DNA of 64,000 nucleotides, taken from the NCBI RefSeq assembly GCF_004025585.1, contig NZ_QTZO01000010.1:47984-111983 (forward strand), given 5' to 3'. Source of the DNA: Pseudodesulfovibrio sp. S3 (lineage in GTDB: Bacteria; Desulfobacterota; Desulfovibrionia; Desulfovibrionales; Desulfovibrionaceae). Numbering within the stretch: the stretch's first letter is position 1; every line of letters begins with the position of its first letter. Below, in pieces: positions 18,241 to 27,300 of this stretch. The notes below the pieces were generated by a model. That model was not told the DNA's origin. It saw only the letters and a list, made by a program, of their open reading frames with translations, and ran no database searches. The position numbers were made by a program, and so were the translations under genes.

Positions 18241-18280
18241 AAAGGCTCTCCATAAACACCGCTGTCAAATGGGAAAAGCC

Positions 18281-18664
18281 TTATTCGGCAACGATAAACC
18301 GGAGGGAACAGGAGTCTCCCATATCCGAGATATTGGCGCAACTGGACTTCCCTGTCTGCACAGGACATTGCCCATCCTTTGACGTGATCATGTATACGCA
18401 TGTACCATGAAATGTTATTTCCCACGTGGGAAGCAGAGCGCCCTCCTTATGCATGGTCTCACTTTTCGCAAAATGAACTGTTTCATCCTTTGCCACAGTA
18501 CGATTGATTTCCCGGGAACCGTCCCAAGAGCTGATGACCATCTTGACTGTCAGTTCTTTTCCCGTCTTGTTCACCACTTCAAGCGCAATGCCGTCGTCCG
18601 CACAGGCCACGACACCACTCATGAGGAGCAGCAACGCGACTACAATAAATTGCAACTTTTTCAC
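18281..18664 (-). CDS. small exported protein with four late cysteines
   Basis: A 127-residue protein with a signal peptide (MKKLQFIVVALLLLMSG, then VVACADD). VVAC could be a lipobox, or cleavage may follow ACA, so both a lipoprotein and a free periplasmic form are possible. The rest is beta-rich, with EVVNKTGKELTVKMVIS near the start and four cysteines in the last third (GTC, GQC, SSC, DSC). It starts with GTG at 18664 after GAGG, 15 bases past paralogue 2, and is likely the last gene of the operon under operator D. I recognise no family, and it is not related to the four-Cys paralogues. Confidence 0.75.
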   Translation of the reverse strand: MKKLQFIVVALLLLMSGVVACADDGIALEVVNKTGKELTVKMVISSWDGSREINRTVAKDETVHFAKSETMHKEGALLPTWEITFHGTCVYMITSKDGQCPVQTGKSSCANISDMGDSCSLRFIVAE

Positions 18665-18679
18665 AACAACCTCAGCATG

Positions 18680-19051
18680 TTACTCTTTACAATAATTGTC
18701 CATCAAACCCTGCTGCCAATTCCAGTGATCATGGTTCCTGGAATAGATCTCGCAATAGTACCCTGGTGTGGATATCATCTTCGAAGGGCACGAATCCGCC
18801 CTCATTCTGCTATCCCAGATGAGAAAGCCAACTCCGGTCGCAATTTCAATGGAACACAGCAACAAGTAGTCATTGGTTGCGTCCATTCCGCCCATCTCCT
18901 TGACTTTCTTTGCAGTCTCGTCAGAAGGCGACGCTGATTTCAGGTAGTTCTCAACGATGGACCTGAGTTGTCCTCCATTCGGATCAGTCTCTCCAGCCCG
19001 GGCAGGACAACTCAGCAACACGAGGATCACGATCAAAACAACCATTCTCAT
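18680..19051 (-). CDS. small secreted four-Cys protein, paralogue 2
   Basis: A 123-residue exported protein. The start at 19051 is chosen for AAGGAGATTTTC before it; a signal peptide ends SCPARAGE. The mature part begins GETDPNGGQLRSIVENYLKSA, then VKEMGGMDA, LLCSIEIAT, LIWDSRMR, YYCEIYS and DHWNW, with four cysteines. These blocks line up with the proteins at 16421 and 19955. It lies between the DUF1566 gene (71 bases upstream) and the beta-rich exported protein, so it probably shares operator D with both. Family function is unknown. Confidence 0.8.
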   Translation of the reverse strand: MRMVVLIVILVLLSCPARAGETDPNGGQLRSIVENYLKSASPSDETAKKVKEMGGMDATNDYLLLCSIEIATGVGFLIWDSRMRADSCPSKMISTPGYYCEIYSRNHDHWNWQQGLMDNYCKE

Positions 19052-19122
19052 GAAAATCTCCTTGAAGGCCAAACACGAAGGTCAATGAAGACACTCTGGA
19101 GTCGAGGTCGCGCCAAGACAAC

Positions 19123-19596
19123 TCAATTGGCGTTTCGAACCGGCCAGATATAGGAATATACACCGACATCAATGGGATGAGTCTCCGACTTTCCCGTCTT
19201 CATGTTGACAAGCTCTCGAAGCAGGGAACTCCAAGTGCCAACCGTGCTGGACCAATGGGGAACCCCGCCCACAAAATCCATTCTGAAAGGCCCCTTGCTC
19301 CCTCCCAGATGCGCATAGAGTTCCAGAAGTTCACTCTTGGTCGGCATCCGCCACCCGGACTTCCCACCAAAACTGCCGGAAGAGGCTATGGCCACCGCAT
19401 CGGTCCACTGGACATAACCGCCGGGGCTTCCGTTCTTCGACCACATCAACCCCGAGAGCGTATCGGTAACCGTGTCATCGCCGTTATCGACGAAAGTCTC
19501 TGCATATACACTTCCTGCACAGGCAAGAAACACCACCGTGCACACACAAACAGCCTGAGCCACACGTCTTGCATTCTTCAACGAAATACCTTGCAT
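19123..19596 (-). CDS. exported DUF1566 (Lcl C-terminal-like) protein
   Basis: A 157-residue exported protein. The start at 19596 follows AGAGGATGGC and a signal peptide (KNARRVAQAVCVCTVVFLA to VYAE). The mature chain is a single DUF1566 domain: ETFVDNGDDTVTDTLSGLMW, VQWTDAVAIA, WRMPTKSELLELY, PHWSSTVG and a closing YIWPVR. These are the hallmarks of the fold first named from Legionella collagen-like protein, often found on cell surfaces or in secreted adhesins. It is the first gene after operator D and is followed by paralogue 2. Binding to a surface or to another secreted protein is possible but unproven. Confidence 0.82.
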   Translation of the reverse strand: MQGISLKNARRVAQAVCVCTVVFLACAGSVYAETFVDNGDDTVTDTLSGLMWSKNGSPGGYVQWTDAVAIASSGSFGGKSGWRMPTKSELLELYAHLGGSKGPFRMDFVGGVPHWSSTVGTWSSLLRELVNMKTGKSETHPIDVGVYSYIWPVRNAN

Positions 19597-19718
19597 GCCA
19601 TCCTCTGCTTCTCTTAAAAATTGTACTCGCCGGTCGGGCGGCAGCGCCATCCGCCCCGAAGTACCCGGGCCGAACGGCTTCATTCCGCACATCAAGTAGA
19701 TGTCTTTGCGACCCCTGC

Positions 19719-19749
19719 GTCAATTTGATTCCATGTGAATCCGTGTGAA
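19719..19749 (-). promoter_or_regulatory. direct-repeat operator D
   Basis: On the minus strand, TTCAC copies start at 19749 and 19739 and TTGAC at 19723, the same 10-bp and 16-bp spacing as the other copies. It lies about 125-150 bases upstream of the DUF1566 gene that heads the 19596-18281 operon. A TCTACT sequence about 17 bp after TTGACG is a weak -10 candidate. Confidence 0.7.
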
Positions 19750-19857
19750 AACAGGCTGCCTCAAGGCAACAAGCTGTATTTCATCGGGATAGGCGTTTCC
19801 CGACCCCCGTGAAGAGGCACGGTTTTTTCTGCGGTCTGCGGCGCAAGAAACTATTGG

Positions 19858-19898
19858 TTCACGGGAATTCACGTTCTTTCACGTAAACACTCTTTGAC
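19858..19898 (+). promoter_or_regulatory. direct-repeat operator E (triple)
   Basis: Three TTCAC copies start at 19858, 19868 and 19878, each 10 bp apart. TTGAC starts at 19894, again 16 bp after the last TTCAC. The third repeat suggests cooperative binding of several protomers on one helix face. It faces the four-Cys paralogue starting at 19955. Confidence 0.75.
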
Positions 19899-19954
19899 AA
19901 TACGCATGACCTGAAGTCCTTTAACACCATGTACATATCGGTGGAGGCAACGGC

Positions 19955-20380
19955 ATGACAACAAAAGGACTGAGCGTGATATTCTTCACCCTCCCCGTGC
20001 TCCTGTTGGTGGTGGGTCTTGGCAACCCGGCATGGTCTGATGAAACCGATCCGAGCGGATCGGCTCTCCGGGACTATGTGGAAAGCTATCTCGACACCGC
20101 GCCCCAAAACGATGGGCTGGCGAACAAGATTCAGGCGGCGGGAGGGATCAACGCCTGGGGTATCAACGAGTGGCTGTGCAGCCTTGAGGTCGCGACAACG
20201 CTCTCCACCGGCTACAAGATATGGGACGCACGGATGCGCTCCGATGCATACTACATGGCCCACTTCACCAAGAGCCAGTTCATCCCGCTGAATATCACGA
20301 ATTATTGCATTATTTACTCCAACACCTGCGACCACTGGACCTGGGACCAGACCTGCATCCAGAAAAAATACGAAAAATAG
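19955..20380 (+). CDS. small secreted four-Cys protein, paralogue 3
   Basis: A 141-residue exported protein. A GGAGG ribosome site lies before the ATG, and a signal peptide (LSVIFFTLPVLLLVVGLGNPAWSD) follows. The mature chain reads DETDPSGSALRDYVESYLDTA, KIQAAGGINAW, LCSLEVAT, KIWDARMR, NYCIIYS and DHWTW, with four cysteines. It aligns with the paralogues at 16421 and 18680, but the stretch between IWDARMR and NYCIIYS is longer and one cysteine has moved. It is the only gene under operator E, the copy with three repeats. Confidence 0.8.
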   Translation: MTTKGLSVIFFTLPVLLLVVGLGNPAWSDETDPSGSALRDYVESYLDTAPQNDGLANKIQAAGGINAWGINEWLCSLEVATTLSTGYKIWDARMRSDAYYMAHFTKSQFIPLNITNYCIIYSNTCDHWTWDQTCIQKKYEK

Positions 20381-20482
20381 CCCCAGAGACGCTATTCTCC
20401 GACACCATGCCTGCCTGTATGTTCACCTGTCTTGCTGCCGTCGACAGGACCAGCATCCATTCAATCCTCCTGCAATGAGCCC

Positions 20483-20506
20483 AAGGCCCGGCCGCGCCCC
20501 GGGCTT
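20483..20506 (-). terminator. hairpin after the redox operon
   Basis: An imperfect GC-rich stem (AAG, then CCCGG after one bulged G, pairing with CCGGGCTT) lies 15 bases beyond the end of the selenoprotein-like gene at 20521. It is a plausible end for the Hdr operon, without a clear T-run. Confidence 0.45.
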
Positions 20507-20520
20507 GATGACCAGGTCAT

Positions 20521-21819
20521 TCACAGTCCCACGTTCTTAAGATCATCGCCCAGATATTCCCGCTCGTTTTCACCCAGAATCCCCAAAGAAAGGCATATCA
20601 ATGTCCAAAGGTGCACCACAGGGAAACCTGCCCCGGAGTGTTCGCTCAGGTCATGAATCTGGGAATGGCAGTTGTGACAGGGCGCTATGCAATAGTCGGC
20701 CTTGGTCTGGAGAATCTGGTTAAGCTTGATGTCCCCGTATGCCCGACGCTCCTCGGAATAACCGGACTGCAGGAAACCTCCGCCGCCTCCACAGCAATAG
20801 TTATTGGACCTGTTGGGCCACATATCGATGAAGTTTTCCTCACCCACCACGGAACGAACCACGAAGCGCAGATCCTCTGCCACCGGGTTTCCCAGGGATT
20901 TGCGCACCAACTGGCAGGGGTCTTGAACCGTAAAGGTTACGCCCAAATCTTTGTTCCAATCGGAATTCACAGGCAATTTTCCCTCCCGAATCCAGCGGGC
21001 ATACAAACTGATGATGCTTTCCATCTCAAAGTCATGCTCAATATTAAATTTTTGCAGTCCAGCCCGGACTGCGTAAAATTCGTGTCCTCACTCCGTGTTG
21101 AGCCAGACTTTGCAGCCCAGCTCCTCCACGGCCCTGGCCTTGTTGCGCACAACGTTTTCCCACGCCTCGTCGTCCGCCAGGAACATGCAATAATTCTCGG
21201 CAGCCCATCCCCTGGTGCTGTAAGTCCAATCCGCGCCGACCATGTTCAGGATCTTCCACAGGGGAACCATCTCGTCAGGTTCGGTAACGGGCTCTCGCGA
21301 ATTCTGATTCAGGAAGTAGCAGGCCCCCTTCTTGTCAATGGGCGCCTCCAGGTTTTCCTGCCCGGGTTGTGACTCCCGGACCTCCTCCAGGACATCCTCC
21401 ACCACGAACTTGAAGTCTTCACTGGACGCCCCCATGGCGCTGTTTCCCGGCGTATTCAAGGCCTGTTCGCAGGACCCCAGTATGCCCTTTGGGCGATCCT
21501 CACGCGGCCAGGATTGGCGGCAATAGTACACCAGTTGCGGTATATCCACCCCCATGGGACATGCGTACACGCAACGGCGGCACATGGTGCACAACCAGAC
21601 CCAGGGGGTGGACCGTATGACCTCTTCCTGGCCCATGAGGGCAAGTCGAAGGAACTTGCGCGGGTCCATGCCTTCCAGACCGGTGGCCGGGCAACCGGCG
21701 GAACATGCGCCGCATGTGAGGCACATGTTCAGGTTGCCGCCTCCCGGCAACAACTCCTTGACCTTCCGCACCAATGCCGACTGCTTTGGTTCGACAACAA
21801 GTATGGCTGACTCACCCAT
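20521..21819 (-). CDS. HdrD/DsrK-like Fe-S protein with in-frame TGA (probable selenoprotein)
   Basis: Read through the TGA at 21090-21088, this is one 432-residue protein. The HdrC-like N-terminus has CLTCGACSAGCP and CTMCRRCVYACP, each a [4Fe-4S] ligand set. After residue 243 the TGA falls in NTE-U-GHEFYAVR, where a Cys would be expected before GHEF. The C-terminal CCG domain is intact: DPCQLVRKS, NNYCCGGGGGFLQSG and APCHNCHSQ. The frames on both sides of the TGA are the same and no start or ribosome site follows it, so selenocysteine fits better than two genes. The protein resembles HdrD/DsrK-type electron-transfer subunits. It is the last gene of the operon and probably works with the HdrABC proteins. 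A true nonsense mutation remains possible. Confidence 0.8.
21045..21090 (-). promoter_or_regulatory. SECIS-like hairpin after the in-frame TGA
   Basis: Fifteen bases after the TGA, GCAGTCC pairs perfectly with GGACTGC over a five-base loop GGGCT (21072-21054, minus strand). AATTTT and AAAATT extend the stem below a small internal loop. Bacterial SECIS elements lie directly after the UGA and carry a G early in the apical loop, as here. Confidence 0.72.
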
Positions 21820-21864
21820 GGCATCCTCCCGGACAACAGGTGTTACTGAACTCGGCCTTGGCCG

Positions 21865-22773
21865 CTAGACAACAGCCTCGGATTCCACCTCCACCACCTG
21901 ACCGGTCTGGTCGTACATCAGGCCGCACCTCAGATCGAAGTACCGGTTGACACTCATGGTCGGACACAGGGAATTCAGGGCCACCTGAACCACGGTGGAA
22001 CCCAAAAAGGCCTTGTCCGGATCCTTTTCCCTGGTGTGGTGGGCCATGATGATCAGGTCCGCCTTGGTCTGCTGCGCCATCCGCAGAATCTCCATGGCGG
22101 GCTTGCCCAGACTCGCCAGATAGGAAACCGAAGACACGCCCTGCAAACGCGGCGCACACTCCTTTTCAAGCCGTGCCAGGATCTCGGCCTCGGTGGCGCC
22201 GGATTCGGCAACATGGGTCACGATCAGGTTGGCCTTGTACTGACGGGCCACCTGTCCCCCATAACTCACGGCACATTCGGCCTGCTCGGAGAAATCGGTG
22301 GCCACCAGGACGTTTTCGAACAAAGGTTCCTTGTGAATCACTTCCTTGCGCACGATCATGACCGGGCAACGGGCCTTCTGGCTCACGCGCTCAAGGGTGC
22401 TGCCCGCCATACCCCACATCTTGGAACGCTTCTCCTCAAACTCCTTGGTATGCGGCCCCATGATGATCAGGTCGGTGTTCTTGTTCCGTGCCAAACGGAG
22501 GATTTCACTATGAGGAATGCCAGCAACCACCGATATCTTGGCATCCTGGACGCCGTTCAGCACCTCCCCGTACATTTCCTCGAGCTGGTTCCTGATCCGG
22601 TCTGTTTCGCCGGACGGTTCCAGGGTTTCGATCGATCCCCAACCCTGCTCCATTCCGGCCACATGGGTCAGATACAGCTTTGCCTCGAACTTCCTGGCGA
22701 ATTCCGCAGCCGCATTGACCGCGTAATCGTCGATTCCGGTCGGTGTCACACCAACAATGATGTCCTTAAACAT
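21865..22773 (-). CDS. tandem UspA universal stress protein
   Basis: A 302-residue protein with two UspA domains. The first starts FKDIIVGVTPTGIDDYAVNAA and ends with DLIIMGPHTKE plus a GSTLERVSQKARCPVMIV nucleotide-binding motif. The second starts FENVLVATDFSEQAE and ends DLIIMAHHTREKD and GSTVVQVALNSLCPTMSV. The start at 22773 follows GGGGG and overlaps the 3' end of hdrB by 8 bases. Sitting inside the Hdr operon between hdrB and the Fe-S protein suggests a regulatory or ATP-sensing role for this redox complex, but the link is positional only. Confidence 0.9.
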   Translation of the reverse strand: MFKDIIVGVTPTGIDDYAVNAAAEFARKFEAKLYLTHVAGMEQGWGSIETLEPSGETDRIRNQLEEMYGEVLNGVQDAKISVVAGIPHSEILRLARNKNTDLIIMGPHTKEFEEKRSKMWGMAGSTLERVSQKARCPVMIVRKEVIHKEPLFENVLVATDFSEQAECAVSYGGQVARQYKANLIVTHVAESGATEAEILARLEKECAPRLQGVSSVSYLASLGKPAMEILRMAQQTKADLIIMAHHTREKDPDKAFLGSTVVQVALNSLCPTMSVNRYFDLRCGLMYDQTGQVVEVESEAVV

Positions 22774-23716
22774 GATGTACCCCCTTGCTTGTTTCCATGG
22801 TTTCCTCACCCGCTCGGTCGCCCCCCGCACTCTGATCTTTCCACCTCCAGGCCTTGCTGCCCAACTCATCAAGCATCCTGTCCGTCAGGGTCATGTTTTT
22901 CCCCAGCTGCATGGCCTTCTCTCCCATGCCGAAAGCCACCCCCATCAGTTGCGACAGATACATGACCGGTACAAAGCGTCCCCCTGCCTTGACCGCCCGG
23001 CCCTGATAGGCCTCGAGATTCATCTGACAAAGAGGACAAACGGTAACGATGACGTCGGCACCTTCGGCCCCGTTCAGGATGTCCGCCACGGACCGGATGG
23101 CCACATCGCGGTGCCCCATCATCAGGGATGCGCCGCAGCAGCGGTTGCCGTAGTCCCACTCGTGGACGGTCGCGCCAAGGGCCTTGAGAATCGGTTCCAT
23201 GGACCGAGGTTTGCCCGGATCGTCGAAAACCGGATACGGCCTGAGAATCTGGCAGCCGTAATACGGCGCGACCTTCATTCCCTGCAGGTTGTCGGTCACC
23301 TTCTGCTCCACTATCCCGGCCCCCACATCATTCAAGAGCACGTCGAGCAGATGGCGGACTTGAACCGTTCCCCCGTAGATCAGACCCGATGCCGCCAGCA
23401 CTTCGTTGACCCGGCCGTGAAGGCGCCTGTTCCCGACCACCTCCTTATTCACCTTGAGCAGATTGAGGTAACAGGCGTTGCACGGTGCGAGCACGTCCAC
23501 CCCGCCCATGTCCTTTTCGGCAATGGCCAGGTTGCGTGCGGGAAGCGCGTAGTTCATGAGCTTGCTGACCGGTTCGGCAGCGCTGGCTCCGCAGCAGGTC
23601 CAATCGGGAATCTCCTCCAGTTCGACCCCGAGCCTTCCCATGACCGCCCGCACGGAGACATCGAATTCCTGCGCGCTCTCCTGAAGCGAACATCCCGGAT
23701 AATAGGCGTATCTCAT
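22766..23716 (-). CDS. hdrB: heterodisulfide-reductase subunit B-like protein
   Basis: A 316-residue protein with two CCG domains, the noncubane Fe-S/catalytic fold of HdrB. The first reads YYPGCSLQ, DWTCCGA and APCNACYLNL; the second reads YYGCQILRP, NRCCGASL and CPLCQMNL. HdrB takes electrons from HdrC and reduces a disulfide in methanogens; in sulfate reducers the natural acceptor is unknown. The start overlaps hdrC by 4 bases and the end overlaps the UspA gene. The last ~25 residues are polar and not conserved. Confidence 0.93.
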   Translation of the reverse strand: MRYAYYPGCSLQESAQEFDVSVRAVMGRLGVELEEIPDWTCCGASAAEPVSKLMNYALPARNLAIAEKDMGGVDVLAPCNACYLNLLKVNKEVVGNRRLHGRVNEVLAASGLIYGGTVQVRHLLDVLLNDVGAGIVEQKVTDNLQGMKVAPYYGCQILRPYPVFDDPGKPRSMEPILKALGATVHEWDYGNRCCGASLMMGHRDVAIRSVADILNGAEGADVIVTVCPLCQMNLEAYQGRAVKAGGRFVPVMYLSQLMGVAFGMGEKAMQLGKNMTLTDRMLDELGSKAWRWKDQSAGGDRAGEETMETSKGVHHV

Positions 23717-24282
23717 GTCAGCCCCTCCATCTCACGAGCCTTGGCAAACATGGGCGCGAGCACCCCGCGCTGCTTTGCGCTGGGCATATGCAGCTTCCCC
23801 TTTGCCAGCATCTTCATCCCCACGGGAACAAAGCTCAGAGGCAACGTGGGGTCTTTTCGCTTGAAAAAAAACCGGTTCATCAGGCTCATTTCCTGCACCC
23901 GGCCAAGGGCCTCGACGTCCTCCATGAAAGCCGAATAGAAGGCCCCGTTCTTCCTGGCCTGACGACTCCCGTTAAGACTCGCCAACCGCTTGAGCGCACC
24001 CATGGCCGCCGTCAGCTTCAGACCGCGAGGACACCGAAGGGTGCACATGTAGCAGGAGGAGCAGAACCAGAATGTCCGGCTCTCCAGAATCTGATCCAGC
24101 ATGCCGAACTGGATCATCCGCCACATGCGCCGGGGGGTCACATCCATGGCAAATCCGTTGGGGCAGGACGCCGTACAGGTTCCGCACTGCATGCACGCCC
24201 CGACCGCTTCCTTCAATTCCTTGAGCACCGACTGGAATTCATCCGTCGCCGGACTCCATGTCTGTCTGATCGCCTGGCTCAT
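23713..24282 (-). CDS. hdrC: heterodisulfide-reductase subunit C-like protein
   Basis: A 189-residue ferredoxin-type subunit with two [4Fe-4S] sets, CMQCGTCTASCP (~residues 30-41) and CSSCYMCTLRCP (~74-85), the latter preceded by ESRTFWF. This is the HdrC pattern of passing electrons from HdrA to HdrB. The C-terminal half is basic and ends with the overlap into hdrB. It follows the giant HdrA gene by 33 bases, so A-C-B are made from one transcript. Confidence 0.92.
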   Translation of the reverse strand: MSQAIRQTWSPATDEFQSVLKELKEAVGACMQCGTCTASCPNGFAMDVTPRRMWRMIQFGMLDQILESRTFWFCSSCYMCTLRCPRGLKLTAAMGALKRLASLNGSRQARKNGAFYSAFMEDVEALGRVQEMSLMNRFFFKRKDPTLPLSFVPVGMKMLAKGKLHMPSAKQRGVLAPMFAKAREMEGLT

Positions 24283-24315
24283 GGTTCACCATCCTTGCAA
24301 TATCCAACCCCCGGC

Positions 24316-27300
24316 CTAGGCCGGTTCTTCCAGCACTGCGTCAATGACGGACATCATCGGCCCGTCATGGAATCCCTTGAGCACGGTGGCGCTGTTGGGA
24401 CAAACCGCCGCACACGCACCGCACCCCTGACACAGGATTTCATCCACCACGATCTTTTCGGCCTCCATGTCCACGACCCGGGCACCGTAGGGACAGGCGG
24501 ACACACAGGCCTGGCACAGGGAGCACAGGGAGTGCCGGACCGAAGCCACCACGGTTTCGCGGGCGATCTTCTCGGCGCTCAGGATACGCAACGCCCGCTG
24601 GGCAGCGGCCTTTGCCGAGGAGATCGTCTCATCCATTCGCCGCGGCGAGTGCGCGACCCCGCACATGTAGATGCCCTGCTTGAGGAAATCCACGGGCCGC
24701 CACTTGCAATCAGCCTCCTGGTAGAATCCGTCTTCATTGACCTCCACCCCAAAGACTTCCAGCAGGTCTTCCACATCATTGGGCTCCACGCCGCTGGACA
24801 GGGACAGGATGTCGACCTGAATCCGTATTTCGCTGCCGAGCACGGGATCAAAGGCCGTGATGACGGGCTTGCCTTCCTGGAACTCCACCTTTGGCTTGTT
24901 GTCCACATCGTACCGGATGAATGTGGCCCCGGCCTTGCGGGCCTGCGTGTAATAGGTCTCCAAAAAACCCTGGACCATGATGTCCCGATAAAAGACATAG
25001 ATGGGCAGATCCGGATTACGCCCCTTGAGGGTGAGCACGTTCTTGAGCATCTCGGGACAACAGACCCGGCTGCAATACGTGCGGTCCTCATCCCGCGAAC
25101 GCCAACACTGGATCATGGCAACCCCTGTCAAAGCACCTGCGTCAAGGACACCCGTGGCAAGCTGCTCCTCAAGGGCAAGATGCGTCATCACCGACTTGTG
25201 GACGCAGAGTCCGCTCTCGTAAACCTTGACCTCATGGCCGCCGGTGGCGAGGATCGAAACACCGTGTTCCAGAGGGAACACCCCGCGGGGGCTGGCGATG
25301 ACGGACCGGAACATCCCGGCGCTGCCTCTGGACAGGGCCACGCGGGAATCCTTGAACACCCTGATGTTGGGATGCTTCTCCACCTGACCGACAAGCTCCT
25401 CCATGTATTTGCGCGGGTCGGAACCGTCGAGCTGCGTATGCAGCCGCATGGCCATGCCGCCGAGATCCTCCTCGGTTTCCACCAGACAGACGCCATACCC
25501 CTGGTCGGCAATGGACATGGCCGCAGTCATTCCGGCCAGCCCGCCACCAACGACCAAGGCGGACCGGGCCACCTTGACCATCACCGGGGGAGGCGTCGGA
25601 TCAGCGCCCTGCAAACGGGCAACGGCCGAGGAAAGGACCGCATAAATCTCCTTTTCCACCTTGCCTTCATCTGCGGCCTCAAAGGTGGCGCTGTAGATAT
25701 CCGCCACATCCATGAGCGCCGGATTCAGGCCAATGGTCCGGCCCAGATCCTTGAGCCGGGGAATGTAGGCGTAAGGCATGCACGCGCCGATCAGAATCCG
25801 GTTCGGCTTGAACTCCATGGCGGACTGTTCGATGGCCTCCCACCCTTCCCGGGTACAGGTCGAACCGACCGAGACCACCTTGCAGACGGAATGCACTCTG
25901 GACATCTTCCGGCTCAGGGCCTCCAGGTCAACGGCCTTTTCCAGGGTGGGGCAGGACGTGCACACGGCCACCATGGTCCGGGGCGACTCCCTGGACACAT
26001 CGGGATATTCCGTGTCCGGATCGGCCTCGATACCGGCAAGCACATCGTAGACCTTGATGATACGTGAAGCGGCCTGGGCGGCGGCTCCCGCCTGGATCAC
26101 GGATTCGGCGATGTCCTTTGGTTCGCCGAAAGCCCCGGCGGCAAAGACGCCCAAACGGCTGGTCCTCTCGCGCCTGTAGGGCTGCGTCTGGGCAAAACCC
26201 CATTGGTTGAGGTCCAGGCCGGTGGTCAGGGCGAACTTTTCCATGCCCTGCGGCGGACGCGCGCCCACGGCCAGAACCACCATGTCGAACGTCTCGAAGA
26301 AGATCTTCCCGTCCTCGCGCATGTACCCGACCTTCAGCCCCGCCCCGTCGTCCGAAGGCATGATCGTGTGGGGCCGGCTGCGCACGAAGCGAACGCCCTC
26401 CTCAAATTCCGCCCGATTGCGGTATCGCTGGTACTCCTTACCGGATGTCCGCATGTCCATGTAGAATATGGTGGCGTCGACCGCACCTCCGGTGACCTTC
26501 TTGGCAAGAACGGACTCCTTGATGGAAAACATGCAACAGATGCCGGAACAGAAATCAGCGTTCTTCTGGACATCACGGGAGCCGACACACTGTATCCAGG
26601 CGATGCTCCTGACCGGCGCGTTGTCGCCGGGACGAAGCAATCGGCCGCCCGTGGGCCCCGTGCCGCTCAGCAGACGCTCGAACTCCACTGCCGTGAGCAC
26701 GCCGGGATGATTGTAATTCCAGATATCCTCGCTCCCCTCGGGGTTCATCCTGGGATTGTAGCACTCGAACCCGCCCGCCAGGACCACGGCCCCGACTTCG
26801 AGTTCCTCGGTGGTGTCGGACATGATGCGCATATACAACTTGTCCAGCCAGGCCACGAAACGCTTGGCCGCAAAGGACTTGGTCAACGATTCCCGCGCGC
26901 CCTGCATGACCAGGTCGTTGCCCTTGTCCTCCTGTCCCGCCTCAGTCATGACCACCACAGGCATCTGCGCACGCAGTTCAAGGACACGGGTCAACACACG
27001 CTCGGCATCCATGTCCTCGATATTCGTGCCCAGAAGCACCAGGCGGATTCTGTCGTTCGAGGCGACCATGTCCACGGCCTCCTGCCCGGTCACGACACAG
27101 TGGAGGGGGAAATTCTGTTCCTTCAGACTTTCCAGCATAAAACCGACCAGACCGGCATCACTGTCCACGATGAGAATATGGAAATCCTGACGCTGATCAA
27201 ACTTGAAATCGATGGCCCCGGTGGGGCAGGCTTCATGGCATTTCCAACACCGCTGGCAATTGTCCAGGTCAAGGACATAATGATTCGGGATGGCATGGGG

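Noticed and set aside
21024..21090. Two separate genes split at the TGA in the HdrD-like reading frame
   Set aside because: Same frame on both sides, no start or ribosome site between them, and the conserved CCG protein spans both; read-through fits better.
23788..26067. 759-codon open frame on the plus strand
   Set aside because: Antisense to hdrC and the giant HdrA gene, whose Fe-S and flavin motifs are unmistakable.
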